Counted from the first letter of the stretch, positions 1-9,009 are shown. The stretch is 64,000 nt of DNA from an uncultured Agathobacter sp. (GCA_934359755.1 CAKRLV010000006.1:1-64000), one strand, 5' to 3'. Translations and numbers: made by a program. Notes: a model not told the origin generated them from the letters alone.

Positions 1-143
1 CGGAATCTTCTTTAAACAAATAATTCTGGCTATATTTCCGATATGCTGCTTCCATTTTCTCGTCGTACACACCGTGTACGCACTGCGAAAATGTTATTGC
101 ATATCAAAAATCTATCTCAGAATTCTTCATTTAGAAGATTCCG
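1..143. repeat. Large interrupted inverted repeat (folded element)
   Basis: The two ends are perfect complements: CGGAATCTTCT at 1-11 and AGAAGATTCCG at 133-143. Four more perfectly paired segments nest inside in the right order: 22-28/118-124, 40-46/99-105, 53-59/87-93 and 64-70/74-80, the last closing a 3-nt loop. The whole stretch can therefore fold as one long hairpin with internal bulges. It may continue left of the window. It could be a MITE-like repeat or a structured RNA; no coding capacity is seen. Confidence 0.7.
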
Positions 144-156
144 AGAGTACATATTA

Positions 157-185
157 TTGACCAGCTGACTTTGATATTATACAAT
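157..185 (+). promoter_or_regulatory. Promoter of the two-component operon
   Basis: TTGACC (157-162), a 17-bp spacer and TACAAT (180-185). Transcription would begin near 192, downstream of the ATG at 171, which supports the TTG start at 225 for the response regulator. Confidence 0.5.
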
Positions 186-224
186 AAGCCATGTAAAATT
201 AATGTTAAGAGGCAGGGGAAAATT

Positions 225-905
225 TTGAGATTATTAATTGTTGAAGATGAAAAACAAATGTGTGATATGGTTGCAAAAAGCCTGTATGATGCAGGATATG
301 AGGTAGATACTTCTTATGATGGAGAAGAGGCACTTGAATGTATTCTGTCAGATAATTATGATCTTATAGTTCTGGATTTGAATCTGCCAGGTATGGATGG
401 AATGGAGATTCTTAGAGAACTCAGGCAATATAATGAAGAGACAAAAGTTCTTATATTGTCTGCAAGAGGACAGATTGCAGACAAGGTCGAGGGACTAGAT
501 GCAGGAGCGAATGATTACATGGAAAAGCCTTTCCATCTGCAGGAGCTTGAGGCACGTATCAGAAGTCTGACAAGAAGGAAATTTGTGCAAAATGATGTGT
601 GTCTGGAATGTGGGAAAATCAAATTTAACACCATCAAGCGTGAGGCGTATGCTAAGGAAGAGATAGTTCCGCTGACGAGAAAAGAAAATGGAATTTTGGA
701 ATATTTGCTTATCAATCAGGGAAGACCTGTAAGTCAGGAGGAGCTGATAGAGCATGTGTGGGATGCTTCGGCAGACAGCTTTAGTGGTACAATTAGAGTT
801 CATATGTCATCACTTAGAAAGAAGCTTAAGGAGAAGTTAGGCTATGATCCTATTTTGAACAAGGTGGGAGAAGGGTATCAAATACGGGAGGAATCTGCGA
901 AATGA
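225..905 (+). CDS. OmpR-family response regulator
   Basis: DNA-binding response regulator of 226 residues. The receiver domain begins at once (LRLLIVEDEKQMCDM), with phosphoacceptor Asp51 in the run IVLDLNLPGMDG and the conserved Lys in MEKPFHLQELEARI. A C-terminal OmpR/PhoB winged helix follows (PLTRKENGILEYLLIN, then SGTIRVHMSSLRKKL and the GEGYQI hairpin). An upstream ATG at 171 is in frame, but the predicted promoter lies across it. The TTG at 225 is preceded by AGGGGAA (214-220) and places the first strand of the receiver correctly. The stop overlaps the start of the histidine kinase by four bases (ATGA), so the two are cotranslated. The target genes cannot be told from sequence. Confidence 0.9.
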   Translation: MRLLIVEDEKQMCDMVAKSLYDAGYEVDTSYDGEEALECILSDNYDLIVLDLNLPGMDGMEILRELRQYNEETKVLILSARGQIADKVEGLDAGANDYMEKPFHLQELEARIRSLTRRKFVQNDVCLECGKIKFNTIKREAYAKEEIVPLTRKENGILEYLLINQGRPVSQEELIEHVWDASADSFSGTIRVHMSSLRKKLKEKLGYDPILNKVGEGYQIREESAK

Positions 906-2089
906 AAAAAATATCACTGCAGTGGAGACTTACATGCATAACTACATTATGTATTGCTTTTATATGTGGCATACTAACTATGTTCGTCTATAAAAATGGT
1001 GTCTATTATATTGACTCACTGCAGGATGCGGTAGAGTCACAGGGCGATGATAAAGAAAATCAGTCCGATGAAATATATATAAGCATCCCTGATGATAAGT
1101 GGGACGAGTTTGCAAATGAATTTTCTGTTCAGGCGAATAATAATAAGGTCGATTATAGAAGAAACAGTCTGATAATCACAGTTTTGCTGGCATTTATGGG
1201 AGGAATTGCTACTTATTTTATAAGTGGGCATGCACTCAGACACATCAAGAATTTCTCCGATAAAATTGAAGAGGTACAGGCTCAGAATCTATCTGATTCA
1301 CGAATTGAAGAAAATAATGTCAAGGAATTGAATCAGCTTAGCATTTCATATAATAAGATGCTCGAACGGCTGTCGGATGCATTTGAGATACAGAGACAGT
1401 TTACTGCAAATGCGGCACATGAGCTTAGAACACCATTAGCATTGATGCAGGTACAGCTTGATTTATACAATTCCACCACTCATCCCGGAAATGATACAGA
1501 CACTATACAGACGATAAAGATGGTTACGGAGCAGAATGACAAACTAAACAGGATGGTAAAGACGCTTCTTGATATGAGTGAGCTTCAGACGATTGGAAGA
1601 GACGATAAAATCATAGTCGGAGCAATTGTTGAAGAGGTTTTAGCAGATCTTGAGCCTTTTGCGCAGGAAAAGGATATAAAGCTCATTGGAAAATGCGAGG
1701 AAGCCACTATGGTAGGAAGTGATATTCTTATTTACAGGCTTGTATATAATCTTGTTGAGAATGCTATAAAATATAATCATCCGGGCGGACAGGTTAAAGT
1801 AACATCGTATCAGAAGGAAAAGCATGTTTATCTGTTGGTAGAAGATACTGGAACTGGAATCCCTAAAGAACTTAGGGAGAGGGTGTTTGAGCCTTTCTTT
1901 CGAGTGGATAAATCCAGAAGCCGCGAACTTGGTGGTGTAGGACTTGGACTTGCTCTTGTCAGAGAAATCGTAAGAGTGCATGATGGCAGCATTTCTATTA
2001 AGTCAACTCCTGAGGGCGGTACGAATTTCGAAGTTATTTTCTCGCAGCAATCAATTTCAGAAGAATCTCATAGAAAAATTAAGGATTAA
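902..2089 (+). CDS. Sensor histidine kinase
   Basis: Membrane histidine kinase of 395 residues, partner of the preceding regulator. It has an N-terminal membrane helix (about 8-27), a short extracytoplasmic segment, a second helix near 90-108 and a HAMP-like linker. The HisKA motif AAHELRTPLALM carries phosphorylated His173. The HATPase domain shows an N box (NLVENAIKYNHPGG), the G1 box EDTGTGIP, an F box (VFEPFFRVDKSRSRELGG) and the G2 box GVGLGLALVREIV. The sensing loop is only about 60 residues, lacks a recognisable fold and is rich in Asp/Glu. The signal is unknown. Confidence 0.92.
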   Translation: MKKISLQWRLTCITTLCIAFICGILTMFVYKNGVYYIDSLQDAVESQGDDKENQSDEIYISIPDDKWDEFANEFSVQANNNKVDYRRNSLIITVLLAFMGGIATYFISGHALRHIKNFSDKIEEVQAQNLSDSRIEENNVKELNQLSISYNKMLERLSDAFEIQRQFTANAAHELRTPLALMQVQLDLYNSTTHPGNDTDTIQTIKMVTEQNDKLNRMVKTLLDMSELQTIGRDDKIIVGAIVEEVLADLEPFAQEKDIKLIGKCEEATMVGSDILIYRLVYNLVENAIKYNHPGGQVKVTSYQKEKHVYLLVEDTGTGIPKELRERVFEPFFRVDKSRSRELGGVGLGLALVREIVRVHDGSISIKSTPEGGTNFEVIFSQQSISEESHRKIKD

Positions 2090-2125
2090 TATAGCAATAT
2101 TGTTTGACAGTCATAGGAGGGCAAC

Positions 2126-2968
2126 ATGGAATCTACAAATTCAAAAACAGCTTTAGTACTTGAGGGCGGAGCAATGCGAGGCATGTACACGGCAGGCGTT
2201 CTCGATGTATTCATGGATAATAATATCAAATTCGATGCAGTAATCGGTGTCTCAGCAGGAGCACTTTTCGGAGTGAATCTGCTCTCAGGGCAGCGTGGCA
2301 GAGTAATACGATACAATAAGATATTCAATAGCAACAAGAACTATCTCGGCATACGTCCCCTTTTAAAAACAGGAAATATTGTAAGCACTGAGTACGCATA
2401 CGACCTGGTTCCACGTAAGCTTGATCCATTCGATGATGAAGCGTTTATGAAATCTGGCATTCCATTTTATGCGGTAGTCACGAATATTCGTACAGGAGAG
2501 CCGGAGTATATCCAGATTAAGAGCGTTTTCAACCAGATGGACGTGCTTCGTGCATCTGGTTCAATGCCAGTTGTATCTAAGCCGGTAAGGCTTGGACACG
2601 GACTTTATCTCGATGGAGCAGTTACGGACAGTATTCCATATGAGAAGATGCTTGAAATGGGATATGACAAAGTGGTTGTTGTACTTACAAAGCCTGCTGA
2701 TTATGTCAAGAAGCCTATGCCAGGATATATGACTTCGCTTTACAAGAAGAATTATCCTGAGTTCGAGGAAAAATTCAGAAACAGACACATTATGTACAAC
2801 GGACAGATAGAGCGTTTAAAGGAACTTGAGCAAGAAGGAACAGCTTACGTAGTAAGACCATCAGAACACATCCGGATAAGCAAAATAGAGAAGAATCCTG
2901 ACAAACTTGAAAGCCTGTATCAGTTAGGAGTCAGAGATTCAGCTAATTTTATAAAAAAAGCAAAATAG
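2126..2968 (+). CDS. Patatin-like phospholipase
   Basis: Predicted cytoplasmic or membrane-associated serine lipid acyl hydrolase of 280 residues. The oxyanion loop is visible (LVLEGGAMRGMYTAGVL), followed by the nucleophile elbow GVSAG with Ser43. The catalytic Asp lies in the DGAVTDSIP (DGG/DGA) motif, so the Ser-Asp dyad is complete. It resembles bacterial patatin proteins of the YjjU type. A good ribosome site (AGGAGG) precedes the ATG. It stands between the kinase and the T4P operon with no overlap to either; substrate unknown. Confidence 0.88.
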   Translation: MESTNSKTALVLEGGAMRGMYTAGVLDVFMDNNIKFDAVIGVSAGALFGVNLLSGQRGRVIRYNKIFNSNKNYLGIRPLLKTGNIVSTEYAYDLVPRKLDPFDDEAFMKSGIPFYAVVTNIRTGEPEYIQIKSVFNQMDVLRASGSMPVVSKPVRLGHGLYLDGAVTDSIPYEKMLEMGYDKVVVVLTKPADYVKKPMPGYMTSLYKKNYPEFEEKFRNRHIMYNGQIERLKELEQEGTAYVVRPSEHIRISKIEKNPDKLESLYQLGVRDSANFIKKAK

Positions 2969-3001
2969 ATTAAAAAAATATTACTTTTTTACTAATTTCA
3001 C

Positions 3002-3030
3002 TTGAATGTTAGTAGTCAAAGTGTTACTAT
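3002..3030 (+). promoter_or_regulatory. Promoter of the type IV pilus operon
   Basis: TTGAAT (3002-3007), a 17-bp spacer and TACTAT (3025-3030), about 30 bp before the pilB start. It is the only clear sigma-A-like promoter in the gap after the patatin gene. Confidence 0.5.
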
Positions 3031-3062
3031 AGTCCTAGAAAGATTTTAGAAAGGAGAGCCTT

Positions 3063-4766
3063 ATGCCAATCAGACGAGAAAAGAAAAGATTAGGTGATAT
3101 GCTGATCGATGCACATGTTATTACAGATGAACAGTTGGGAGAGGCTCTTTCAAAAGGAAGAGAGAATGGCAAGAAAATCGGCGAGAATCTTATAGAGATG
3201 GGATTTACCACCGAAGCAGAAATTGCAAAAGCACTCTCAAGCCAGTTACAGATAGAATTAGTAGATGTAAGTTCATTTACGATTCCAGAGGATGTACTTA
3301 ATCTGGTAAGCGATTCAGTACTTCGTAAGCATGTTATGATCCCATATGAATTTGACAAGGTTAATCCTAATGTCGTACACGTAGCGATGGCTGATCCAAT
3401 GGACATGCTTGCACTTGATGATTTCTCAATTATTACCAATCTCCAGCCAGAGGCATCCGTTGCAACACCTAGAGAAATCATGTTGGCCCTCGATAAATAT
3501 TATGGTGATTCTGAAGCTATGAAAGCAGCACAGGAATATGCCAAAGAGAGAGAGGGTGTGGCTGCCAGGAATGCAGAAGAAGATGAAGCAGCCAATCAGG
3601 ATATCAACAATTCACCAATCGTACTTCTTGTCAATTCAATCATTGAACAGGCAGCACGACTAAGAGCATCCGATATTCACATCGAAGCTCTTGAGACAAA
3701 GGTCAGAGTCAGATACAGAATTGATGGAGCGTTATATGAGAAAGCTTCATATGCAGTTTCACTTTTACCAGCGATTATGGCGAGACTTAAGATTATAGGT
3801 GGTATGGATATCTCAGAGAAGAGAAAGCCACAGGATGGACGAATTACACTTGTTATAGACAGAAGAGAGTATGATATCCGAGTTTCAATTCTTCCGACAG
3901 TTTTCGGCGAGAAATGCGTTATGAGACTTGCACAGAAGCAGGCACTTACAAGGAACAAACAGGAACTTGGATTTGAGCCAGATGAACTGGCAGCATTTGA
4001 TCATATATTACAGAACCCAAATGGAATATTACTTGTTACAGGACCAACTGGTAGTGGTAAATCGACTACACTCTATACAGCTCTTAGTGAGTTGAACAGA
4101 GAAGATGTTAATATCATCACAGTAGAGGATCCGGTCGAGGCGAACATCGATGGAATCAATCAGGTACAGACAAATGTCAAGGCAGACCTTACATTTGCAT
4201 CTGCACTTCGTTCGATACTTCGACAAGATCCAGACATTATCATGATTGGTGAGATTCGAGATGGTGAGACAGCAGGAATTGCCGTTCAGGCATCAATCAC
4301 AGGACACCTGGTTGTAAGTACACTACATACAAACAGTGCGGCTGGTACCATTTCCAGACTTGAAGATATGGGTATAGAGAGTTATCTGCTTGCAGATTCA
4401 CTTATAGGAATTATCGCACAGAGACTTGTCAGAAGACTTTGTCCGAGCTGCAAGAAAGAACATATGCTTACAGATGAAGAAAAAGAACTCATGGAGATTC
4501 CAAAGTACAAAGAAGTAAAGGTCTATGAACCTTGCGGTTGCGAGGCATGCGAAAGAACTGGTTATAAAGGTCGAATCGGTATATATGAGATTATGACTGT
4601 TACACCAAAGCTAAAGAGCATGATAGCCAGAAATGTAGCTGCGGATGAATTGAAAGAAGCAGCCATGACCGAGGGAATGCACACACTCAGACAGAGTGCA
4701 GCACGTAAAGTACTAGAGGGTGTTACATCTGTAAATGAAATGATAAGAACGACATTTGAAAATTAG
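3063..4766 (+). CDS. pilB: Type IV pilus extension ATPase PilB
   Basis: GspE/PilB-family hexameric ATPase (567 residues) that powers pilus assembly at the inner face of the membrane. An MshEN-type N-terminal domain starts KRLGDMLIDAHVITDEQL; this fold binds cyclic di-GMP in some PilB/MshE proteins, so pilus extension here may respond to it. The ATPase core has the Walker A GPTGSGKSTT (Lys333), an Asp box (IITVEDPVE), Walker B (DPDIIMIGEIRD) and a His box (VVSTLHTN). A tetra-cysteine zinc site follows (CPSC, then CGCEAC). First gene of the operon; pilT follows after 15 bp. Confidence 0.95.
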   Translation: MPIRREKKRLGDMLIDAHVITDEQLGEALSKGRENGKKIGENLIEMGFTTEAEIAKALSSQLQIELVDVSSFTIPEDVLNLVSDSVLRKHVMIPYEFDKVNPNVVHVAMADPMDMLALDDFSIITNLQPEASVATPREIMLALDKYYGDSEAMKAAQEYAKEREGVAARNAEEDEAANQDINNSPIVLLVNSIIEQAARLRASDIHIEALETKVRVRYRIDGALYEKASYAVSLLPAIMARLKIIGGMDISEKRKPQDGRITLVIDRREYDIRVSILPTVFGEKCVMRLAQKQALTRNKQELGFEPDELAAFDHILQNPNGILLVTGPTGSGKSTTLYTALSELNREDVNIITVEDPVEANIDGINQVQTNVKADLTFASALRSILRQDPDIIMIGEIRDGETAGIAVQASITGHLVVSTLHTNSAAGTISRLEDMGIESYLLADSLIGIIAQRLVRRLCPSCKKEHMLTDEEKELMEIPKYKEVKVYEPCGCEACERTGYKGRIGIYEIMTVTPKLKSMIARNVAADELKEAAMTEGMHTLRQSAARKVLEGVTSVNEMIRTTFEN

Positions 4767-4781
4767 CGGGGGAATTGATAC

Positions 4782-5843
4782 ATGTTAATGACAATCGAGG
4801 AAATTTTGCAGTTATCAAAGGACAAGAAGACATCCGATATACATATTGCACCAGGAAATCCACTTATGCTTCGAATAGACGGTACATTACAGCCACAGGG
4901 GTTTGAAGTACTGTCAGACAAGGATACAGCAGCAATACTTGGTCCTATTATTCCAGAAGAACTAAGAGACGAACTTGAGAGAGAAGGAGAACTTGACTTC
5001 GCTTTTTCAAGACCTGGATTCAGCCGAATAAGAGCGAATGTATTCAGACAAAGAGGTTCATATGCTGCAGCCCTTCGAGTATTGTCATTTGATATTCCGG
5101 AACCACAGACACTCGGAATTCCAGAATCGGTTGTCAAGCTTACCAAGCTGATGAGAGGACTTGTACTTGTTACAGGTGCCACAGGTAGTGGTAAATCAAC
5201 CACACTCGCAAGTTTAGTTGATGTAATCGCAAAGCGCGATTCCAAAAATATAATTACACTGGAAGACCCGATAGAGTATTTACATTCTAATCAGAAGTCA
5301 ATCGTAAGCCAGAGAGAAATCGGTTTCGATAGTATGTCATATGCGCAGGCACTTAGAGCTGCACTTCGACAGGATCCTGATGTAATACTCGTAGGAGAGA
5401 TGCGAGACCTTGAGACAATTTCTACTGCAATAACAGCGGCAGAGACAGGACATCTCGTATTTTCAACACTTCATACGAACAGCACATCGGATGCTATAGA
5501 CCGTATGATTGATGTATTTCCACCACACCAGCAGCAGCAGATCCGAGTTCAGCTTGCTGGAGTATTAGAGGGAGTTATAGCACAGCAGCTTCTTCCAATG
5601 ACTGGCAGAGGCCGAATAGCTGCATTTGAAGTATTACTTCCAAATTCGGCAGTGAGAAACCTCATTCGTGAGGCAAAAGCATTCCAGATACCTTCAATTA
5701 TTCAGACAAGCAAGAAAGAAGGAATGCAGACGATGGACGATTGTATCTTAGGATATTATATGAGAGGTCAGATAAACAAAGAGACCGCTGTCAGATATGC
5801 ACTTGATCCTGGAGCAATGGAGAAAAAAGTTTTAATGTACTAA
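4782..5843 (+). CDS. pilT: Type IV pilus retraction ATPase PilT
   Basis: Twitching ATPase of 353 residues that drives pilus depolymerisation. The N-terminal PAS-like PilT domain begins TIEEILQLSKDKKTSDIHI. Walker A is GATGSGKSTT (Lys138), Walker B is DPDVILVGEMRDLET and the His box is LVFSTLHTNST. The AIRNLIRE-like signature of PilT appears as AVRNLIREAKAFQ. Length and order fit PilT rather than a second PilB. Presence of pilT means that pili can be retracted, consistent with twitching or DNA uptake. Ribosome site GCGGGGGA; a second in-frame ATG two codons later is also possible. Confidence 0.94.
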   Translation: MLMTIEEILQLSKDKKTSDIHIAPGNPLMLRIDGTLQPQGFEVLSDKDTAAILGPIIPEELRDELEREGELDFAFSRPGFSRIRANVFRQRGSYAAALRVLSFDIPEPQTLGIPESVVKLTKLMRGLVLVTGATGSGKSTTLASLVDVIAKRDSKNIITLEDPIEYLHSNQKSIVSQREIGFDSMSYAQALRAALRQDPDVILVGEMRDLETISTAITAAETGHLVFSTLHTNSTSDAIDRMIDVFPPHQQQQIRVQLAGVLEGVIAQQLLPMTGRGRIAAFEVLLPNSAVRNLIREAKAFQIPSIIQTSKKEGMQTMDDCILGYYMRGQINKETAVRYALDPGAMEKKVLMY

Positions 5844-5856
5844 AGGGGGACTACAG

Positions 5857-7071
5857 GTGAGCGATTTTAATTATCGTGCCATTGATAAACAAGGTAAAGC
5901 TAAAAAAGGAACGATAGATGCCAAAGACGAAGAGGCTGTAAAGTCAAAACTTAAAGCAGATGGACTTACAGTAATTGAAATTACTAAGGCAAATGCATTC
6001 AATAAAGATATCAATATAAATATTGGTGGCGGTGTAAGTTCGAGAGACTTATCAGTATTCTGCCGACAGTTCACAAGTATGATTAATGCGGGTGTTACTA
6101 TTATGGATACACTTGATATGCTTGGTGAACAGACGGAGAACAAGACTATGGCGAAAGCTATAAGGGGTGTTCATTCAGAAATTCAAAAAGGTGAGACTTT
6201 ATCAGATGGACTCGCTAAGTATCCGAAGGTATTTCCGAGTATCATGCGAAGCATGGTAGCGGCAGGTGAGGCTTCTGGTAAGCTGGAGGTAGCATTTGAC
6301 CGAATGGCAGAGCACTTCGAGAAATCAGAGAAGATGAAGGCTATTGTCAAGAAAGCAGCTATGTATCCTATTATAGTAGTAATAGTTGCGATTGTAGTAG
6401 TAATAGTAATGCTTGTGAAGGTTATTCCGAGTTATCAGTCAATGTTTGATGATTTGGGAGCTGAGCTTCCTAAGATTACACAGATGGTAGTTGCAATGAG
6501 TCATTTCATTATGAATGACTGGCTTTATATCATAATAGCAATAGTAGCACTGGTTGGCGGATTTATGATATTCAAGAAGACTATAGTTGGACAGAAGACG
6601 CTAGGAACAATGGCAATGAAGATGCCGATTTTCGGTAAGCTGAATGTCAAGAGCGCAGCTTCAAACTTTGCCAGAACACTTAGTACTCTTATTTATTCAG
6701 GTCTTCCTATGATAGATGCACTTGGAATTACTGCAAATACTATGAGTAATTACTGGTATAAGAAAGCCTTAGAACATGCAAAGGATGAAGTCGCAAAAGG
6801 TGTTCCTCTTTCAGAACCAATTGTAGATTGTGGTTTGTTTCCACCGATGGTCGGACATATGACCAAGATTGGCGAGGAGACAGGTGATCTTGAGGGAATG
6901 CTTACAAGACTCGCTACATATTATGACGAGGAAGTAGAGGCTACCACACAGACTGTTATGGCAGCGCTTGAGCCTATGATTATTCTGGTTCTTGCACTTA
7001 TAGTTGGTGTACTTGTAGCAGCTATCATGGCTCCAATGCTTGCAATGTATGGAGCAATGGATTCTATGTAA
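5857..7071 (+). CDS. pilC: Type IV pilus platform protein PilC
   Basis: GspF/PilC inner-membrane platform protein of 404 residues. Two GspF domains are separated by membrane helices: helix pairs near 170-190 and 220-240 and a C-terminal helix near 375-400. The diagnostic SVFCRQFTSMINAGV opens the first domain and NFARTLSTLIYSGLPM the second. It couples PilB and PilT to the growing pilus. The start is GTG with AAAGGGGG upstream; no ATG fits. Confidence 0.94.
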   Translation: MSDFNYRAIDKQGKAKKGTIDAKDEEAVKSKLKADGLTVIEITKANAFNKDININIGGGVSSRDLSVFCRQFTSMINAGVTIMDTLDMLGEQTENKTMAKAIRGVHSEIQKGETLSDGLAKYPKVFPSIMRSMVAAGEASGKLEVAFDRMAEHFEKSEKMKAIVKKAAMYPIIVVIVAIVVVIVMLVKVIPSYQSMFDDLGAELPKITQMVVAMSHFIMNDWLYIIIAIVALVGGFMIFKKTIVGQKTLGTMAMKMPIFGKLNVKSAASNFARTLSTLIYSGLPMIDALGITANTMSNYWYKKALEHAKDEVAKGVPLSEPIVDCGLFPPMVGHMTKIGEETGDLEGMLTRLATYYDEEVEATTQTVMAALEPMIILVLALIVGVLVAAIMAPMLAMYGAMDSM

Positions 7072-7102
7072 TACGAATTAAGAGCTGAGGAATGTAGGGA
7101 CC

Positions 7103-7131
7103 TTGGTTTTTAAGATAAATAATAATATTTT
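7103..7131 (+). promoter_or_regulatory. Possible internal promoter before the main pilin
   Basis: TTGGTT (7103-7108), 17-bp spacer, TATTTT (7126-7131), in an 81-bp spacer that is wide for this operon. An extra promoter would fit the usual excess of major pilin, but the hexamers are weak. Confidence 0.3.
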
Positions 7132-7152
7132 ATTAAAAAGGAGAATTTTATT

Positions 7153-7608
7153 ATGGCAAACAAAGAGACAAAGAGATTAGGTAACAAAGGTTTCTCTCTC
7201 GTAGAGTTAATCGTAGTAATTGCTATCATGGCAGTATTAGTTGGTGTATTAGCACCACAGTTCATCAGATACGTTGAGAAATCACGTCAGTCTGGTGATG
7301 TTACAAGTATTCAGCAGGTTATGACAGCAGTAGAAACAAGTGCTTCAGAAGAAGGAACATTTACAGCTAATGTTACTATTACTGTAAATGGTGCAACAGC
7401 AACAGTTGCTGGTGGCGGTTCTGGTACAGAGCTTTCAGATGCATTAGCAGCATCTGGCTTAGATTCATCAGTTGCTCTTAAATCATCTGGATGGCCAAGT
7501 GTTACACTTACATATGATTTAACAACATTCAAGTGGGATATTTCTACTGGAACTACAACAAACTCAAAAGCTCCAAATACAGATTTAAAGACACTTGTAA
7601 ATAACTAA
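7153..7608 (+). CDS. pilA: Major type IV pilin (PilA-like prepilin)
   Basis: Prepilin of 151 residues. The class III leader ends NKG, cleavage is expected between Gly13 and Phe14, and the mature protein opens FSLVELIVVIAIMAVLVG with Glu at +5. The hydrophobic assembly helix is followed by a small globular domain rich in Thr/Ala/Gly. AAAAGGAG lies just before the ATG, and codon use looks suited to high expression. First of two adjacent pilins that are near-identical through the N-terminal helix. Probably the main subunit because of its spacing, possible promoter and strong ribosome site (inference). Confidence 0.9.
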   Translation: MANKETKRLGNKGFSLVELIVVIAIMAVLVGVLAPQFIRYVEKSRQSGDVTSIQQVMTAVETSASEEGTFTANVTITVNGATATVAGGGSGTELSDALAASGLDSSVALKSSGWPSVTLTYDLTTFKWDISTGTTTNSKAPNTDLKTLVNN

Positions 7609-7627
7609 TATTCATAACTGATTTAGT

Positions 7628-8032
7628 ATGAATAATAAAGGTTTTTCCCTGGTAGAACTTATTGTTACAATTGCAATAATGGCAGTACTGGTTGGGGTGA
7701 TTGCACCACAGTTCATAAGATATATTGAGAAGACGAGAGAAGCTTCCGATGTACAGAACTTTGACAGCTTAAAAGAGACTGTCGAAACCTACTACGCTGA
7801 CAAACAGATAGAACCTGAAAGATGGACTGTTGTCCAGGATGGAACATCGAAGAATACTATTATCTCTGATATGACACCACTTACAGAGGCTGGAATTAAT
7901 TCAGTAGTTCTTAAATCATCAAAGTGGCGTGGTGTGAAACTGGTCTATACATCAGTTACAAACACCTGGGAGGTAGATGGTTCTGCGGAATGGTTCAATG
8001 CTGATGGCTCATTAGTGACATCAGGGGATTAA
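7628..8032 (+). CDS. Second type IV pilin
   Basis: Prepilin of 134 residues with a very short leader (MNNKG|FSLVELIVTIAIMAV, Glu +5). The first 35 residues after the cleavage site nearly match the preceding pilin, including APQFIRYIEKTRE, and both share the run LKSSKWRGV/LKSSGWPSV near the C terminus, so the pair arose by duplication. The globular part is more charged than that of the neighbour. No strong ribosome site is seen, which suggests lower expression or translational coupling across the 19-bp gap. Confidence 0.88.
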   Translation: MNNKGFSLVELIVTIAIMAVLVGVIAPQFIRYIEKTREASDVQNFDSLKETVETYYADKQIEPERWTVVQDGTSKNTIISDMTPLTEAGINSVVLKSSKWRGVKLVYTSVTNTWEVDGSAEWFNADGSLVTSGD

Positions 8033-8059
8033 GAGTTGTTTTGAGAGGATAAATAATTA

Positions 8060-8818
8060 ATGGAACTAGAACTGATACCCGTATACATTTTCATATTTTT
8101 ATTCGGAATAGTGATTGGCAGCTTCTTAAATGTCTGTATATATCGTATTCCAATGCATGAGACGATAGTTTCAGAGCGTTCACATTGTATGAAATGTGGG
8201 TATCAGCTCGCATGGTATGACCTGGTACCGCTTTTCTCATGGCTTTTCCTGAGAGGGCGGTGCCGGAAATGTAAAGCCCCGATCTCACCTCAATACCCTA
8301 TAGTTGAGGCTGTAAATGGGATACTTTATGTTTTAATTTTCATAGTAAAGGATTTTACTTTAGAGAGCGTCTTTTACTGTTTATTTGTTTCAGCACTTAT
8401 AGTGTTGAGCGTAATAGATTGGAGAACTTATGAGATTCCAATTGGTGTCAACATCTTTATACTGGCGCTAGGAGTGATTCACCTATTAACAGATTTGAAG
8501 AATTGGCCGATATATATTATAGGTTTCTTCTGCGTCAGTATATTTTTGTATTTAATAGTTGTGATTAGTAAAGGCCGCGCGATGGGCGGCGGTGATGTTA
8601 AGCTTATGGCAGTAGCAGGACTACTGATAGGCTGGCAGAATATAATAATTGCTTTTTTCCTGGGCTGTATCATCGGCTCGATAATTCATCTGATACGTAT
8701 GAGAGTATCAGATGCAGAAAATGTACTTGCCATGGGACCTTATCTGGCTGTTGGCTTGTTCATTGCAGCCATGTGGGGACAAAATATGATATCATGGTAT
8801 ACAAATATGATGTTTTAA
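8060..8818 (+). CDS. pilD: Prepilin peptidase/N-methylase PilD
   Basis: Membrane aspartyl protease of 252 residues (family A24) that cleaves and N-methylates the prepilins of this operon. The N-terminal methylase region has the paired CXXC motifs (CMKCGYQLAWYDL and RCRKCKAPIS) that bind zinc. The catalytic aspartates are in VIDWRTYEIP and MGGGDVKLMA. About seven to eight membrane helices. The last recognisable gene of the first block; a 191-bp structured gap follows. Confidence 0.94.
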   Translation: MELELIPVYIFIFLFGIVIGSFLNVCIYRIPMHETIVSERSHCMKCGYQLAWYDLVPLFSWLFLRGRCRKCKAPISPQYPIVEAVNGILYVLIFIVKDFTLESVFYCLFVSALIVLSVIDWRTYEIPIGVNIFILALGVIHLLTDLKNWPIYIIGFFCVSIFLYLIVVISKGRAMGGGDVKLMAVAGLLIGWQNIIIAFFLGCIIGSIIHLIRMRVSDAENVLAMGPYLAVGLFIAAMWGQNMISWYTNMMF

Positions 8819-8860
8819 CTTGAAAAATGCGCTATAATAAGCGATGATATATATTATATA

Positions 8861-8950
8861 ATAACTATTCAGAACCACTTTAGAATAATCAGGACTGATA
8901 TGTCGTGCTTGTATGCAAATAGCAGTTTTGGTATGAATAGTTATTTGCAT
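8861..8950 (+). promoter_or_regulatory. Leader with two competing stems before pilM-pilN
   Basis: ATAACTATTC (8861-8870) pairs perfectly with GAATAGTTAT (8935-8944). ATGCAAATA (8913-8921) pairs perfectly with TATTTGCAT (8942-8950). The two 3' arms overlap, so the stems exclude each other, as in attenuators and riboswitches. A small ATCAG-GA-CTGAT hairpin (8888-8899) lies between. I do not recognise a known riboswitch core here. Confidence 0.4.
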
Positions 8951-9009
8951 TTATTTATTATATTAATTAGATAAATAGCAAAAGAATAAATTAATTTGGA
9001 GGGAATAAT

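Noticed and set aside
171..224. N-terminal extension of the response regulator from the ATG at 171
   Set aside because: It overlaps the predicted promoter, has no ribosome site and adds residues before the first receiver strand.
8819..9009. Cyclic di-GMP riboswitch before pilM-pilN
   Set aside because: Stems are present but I cannot find the conserved core bases of class I or II; kept only as an unknown structured leader.
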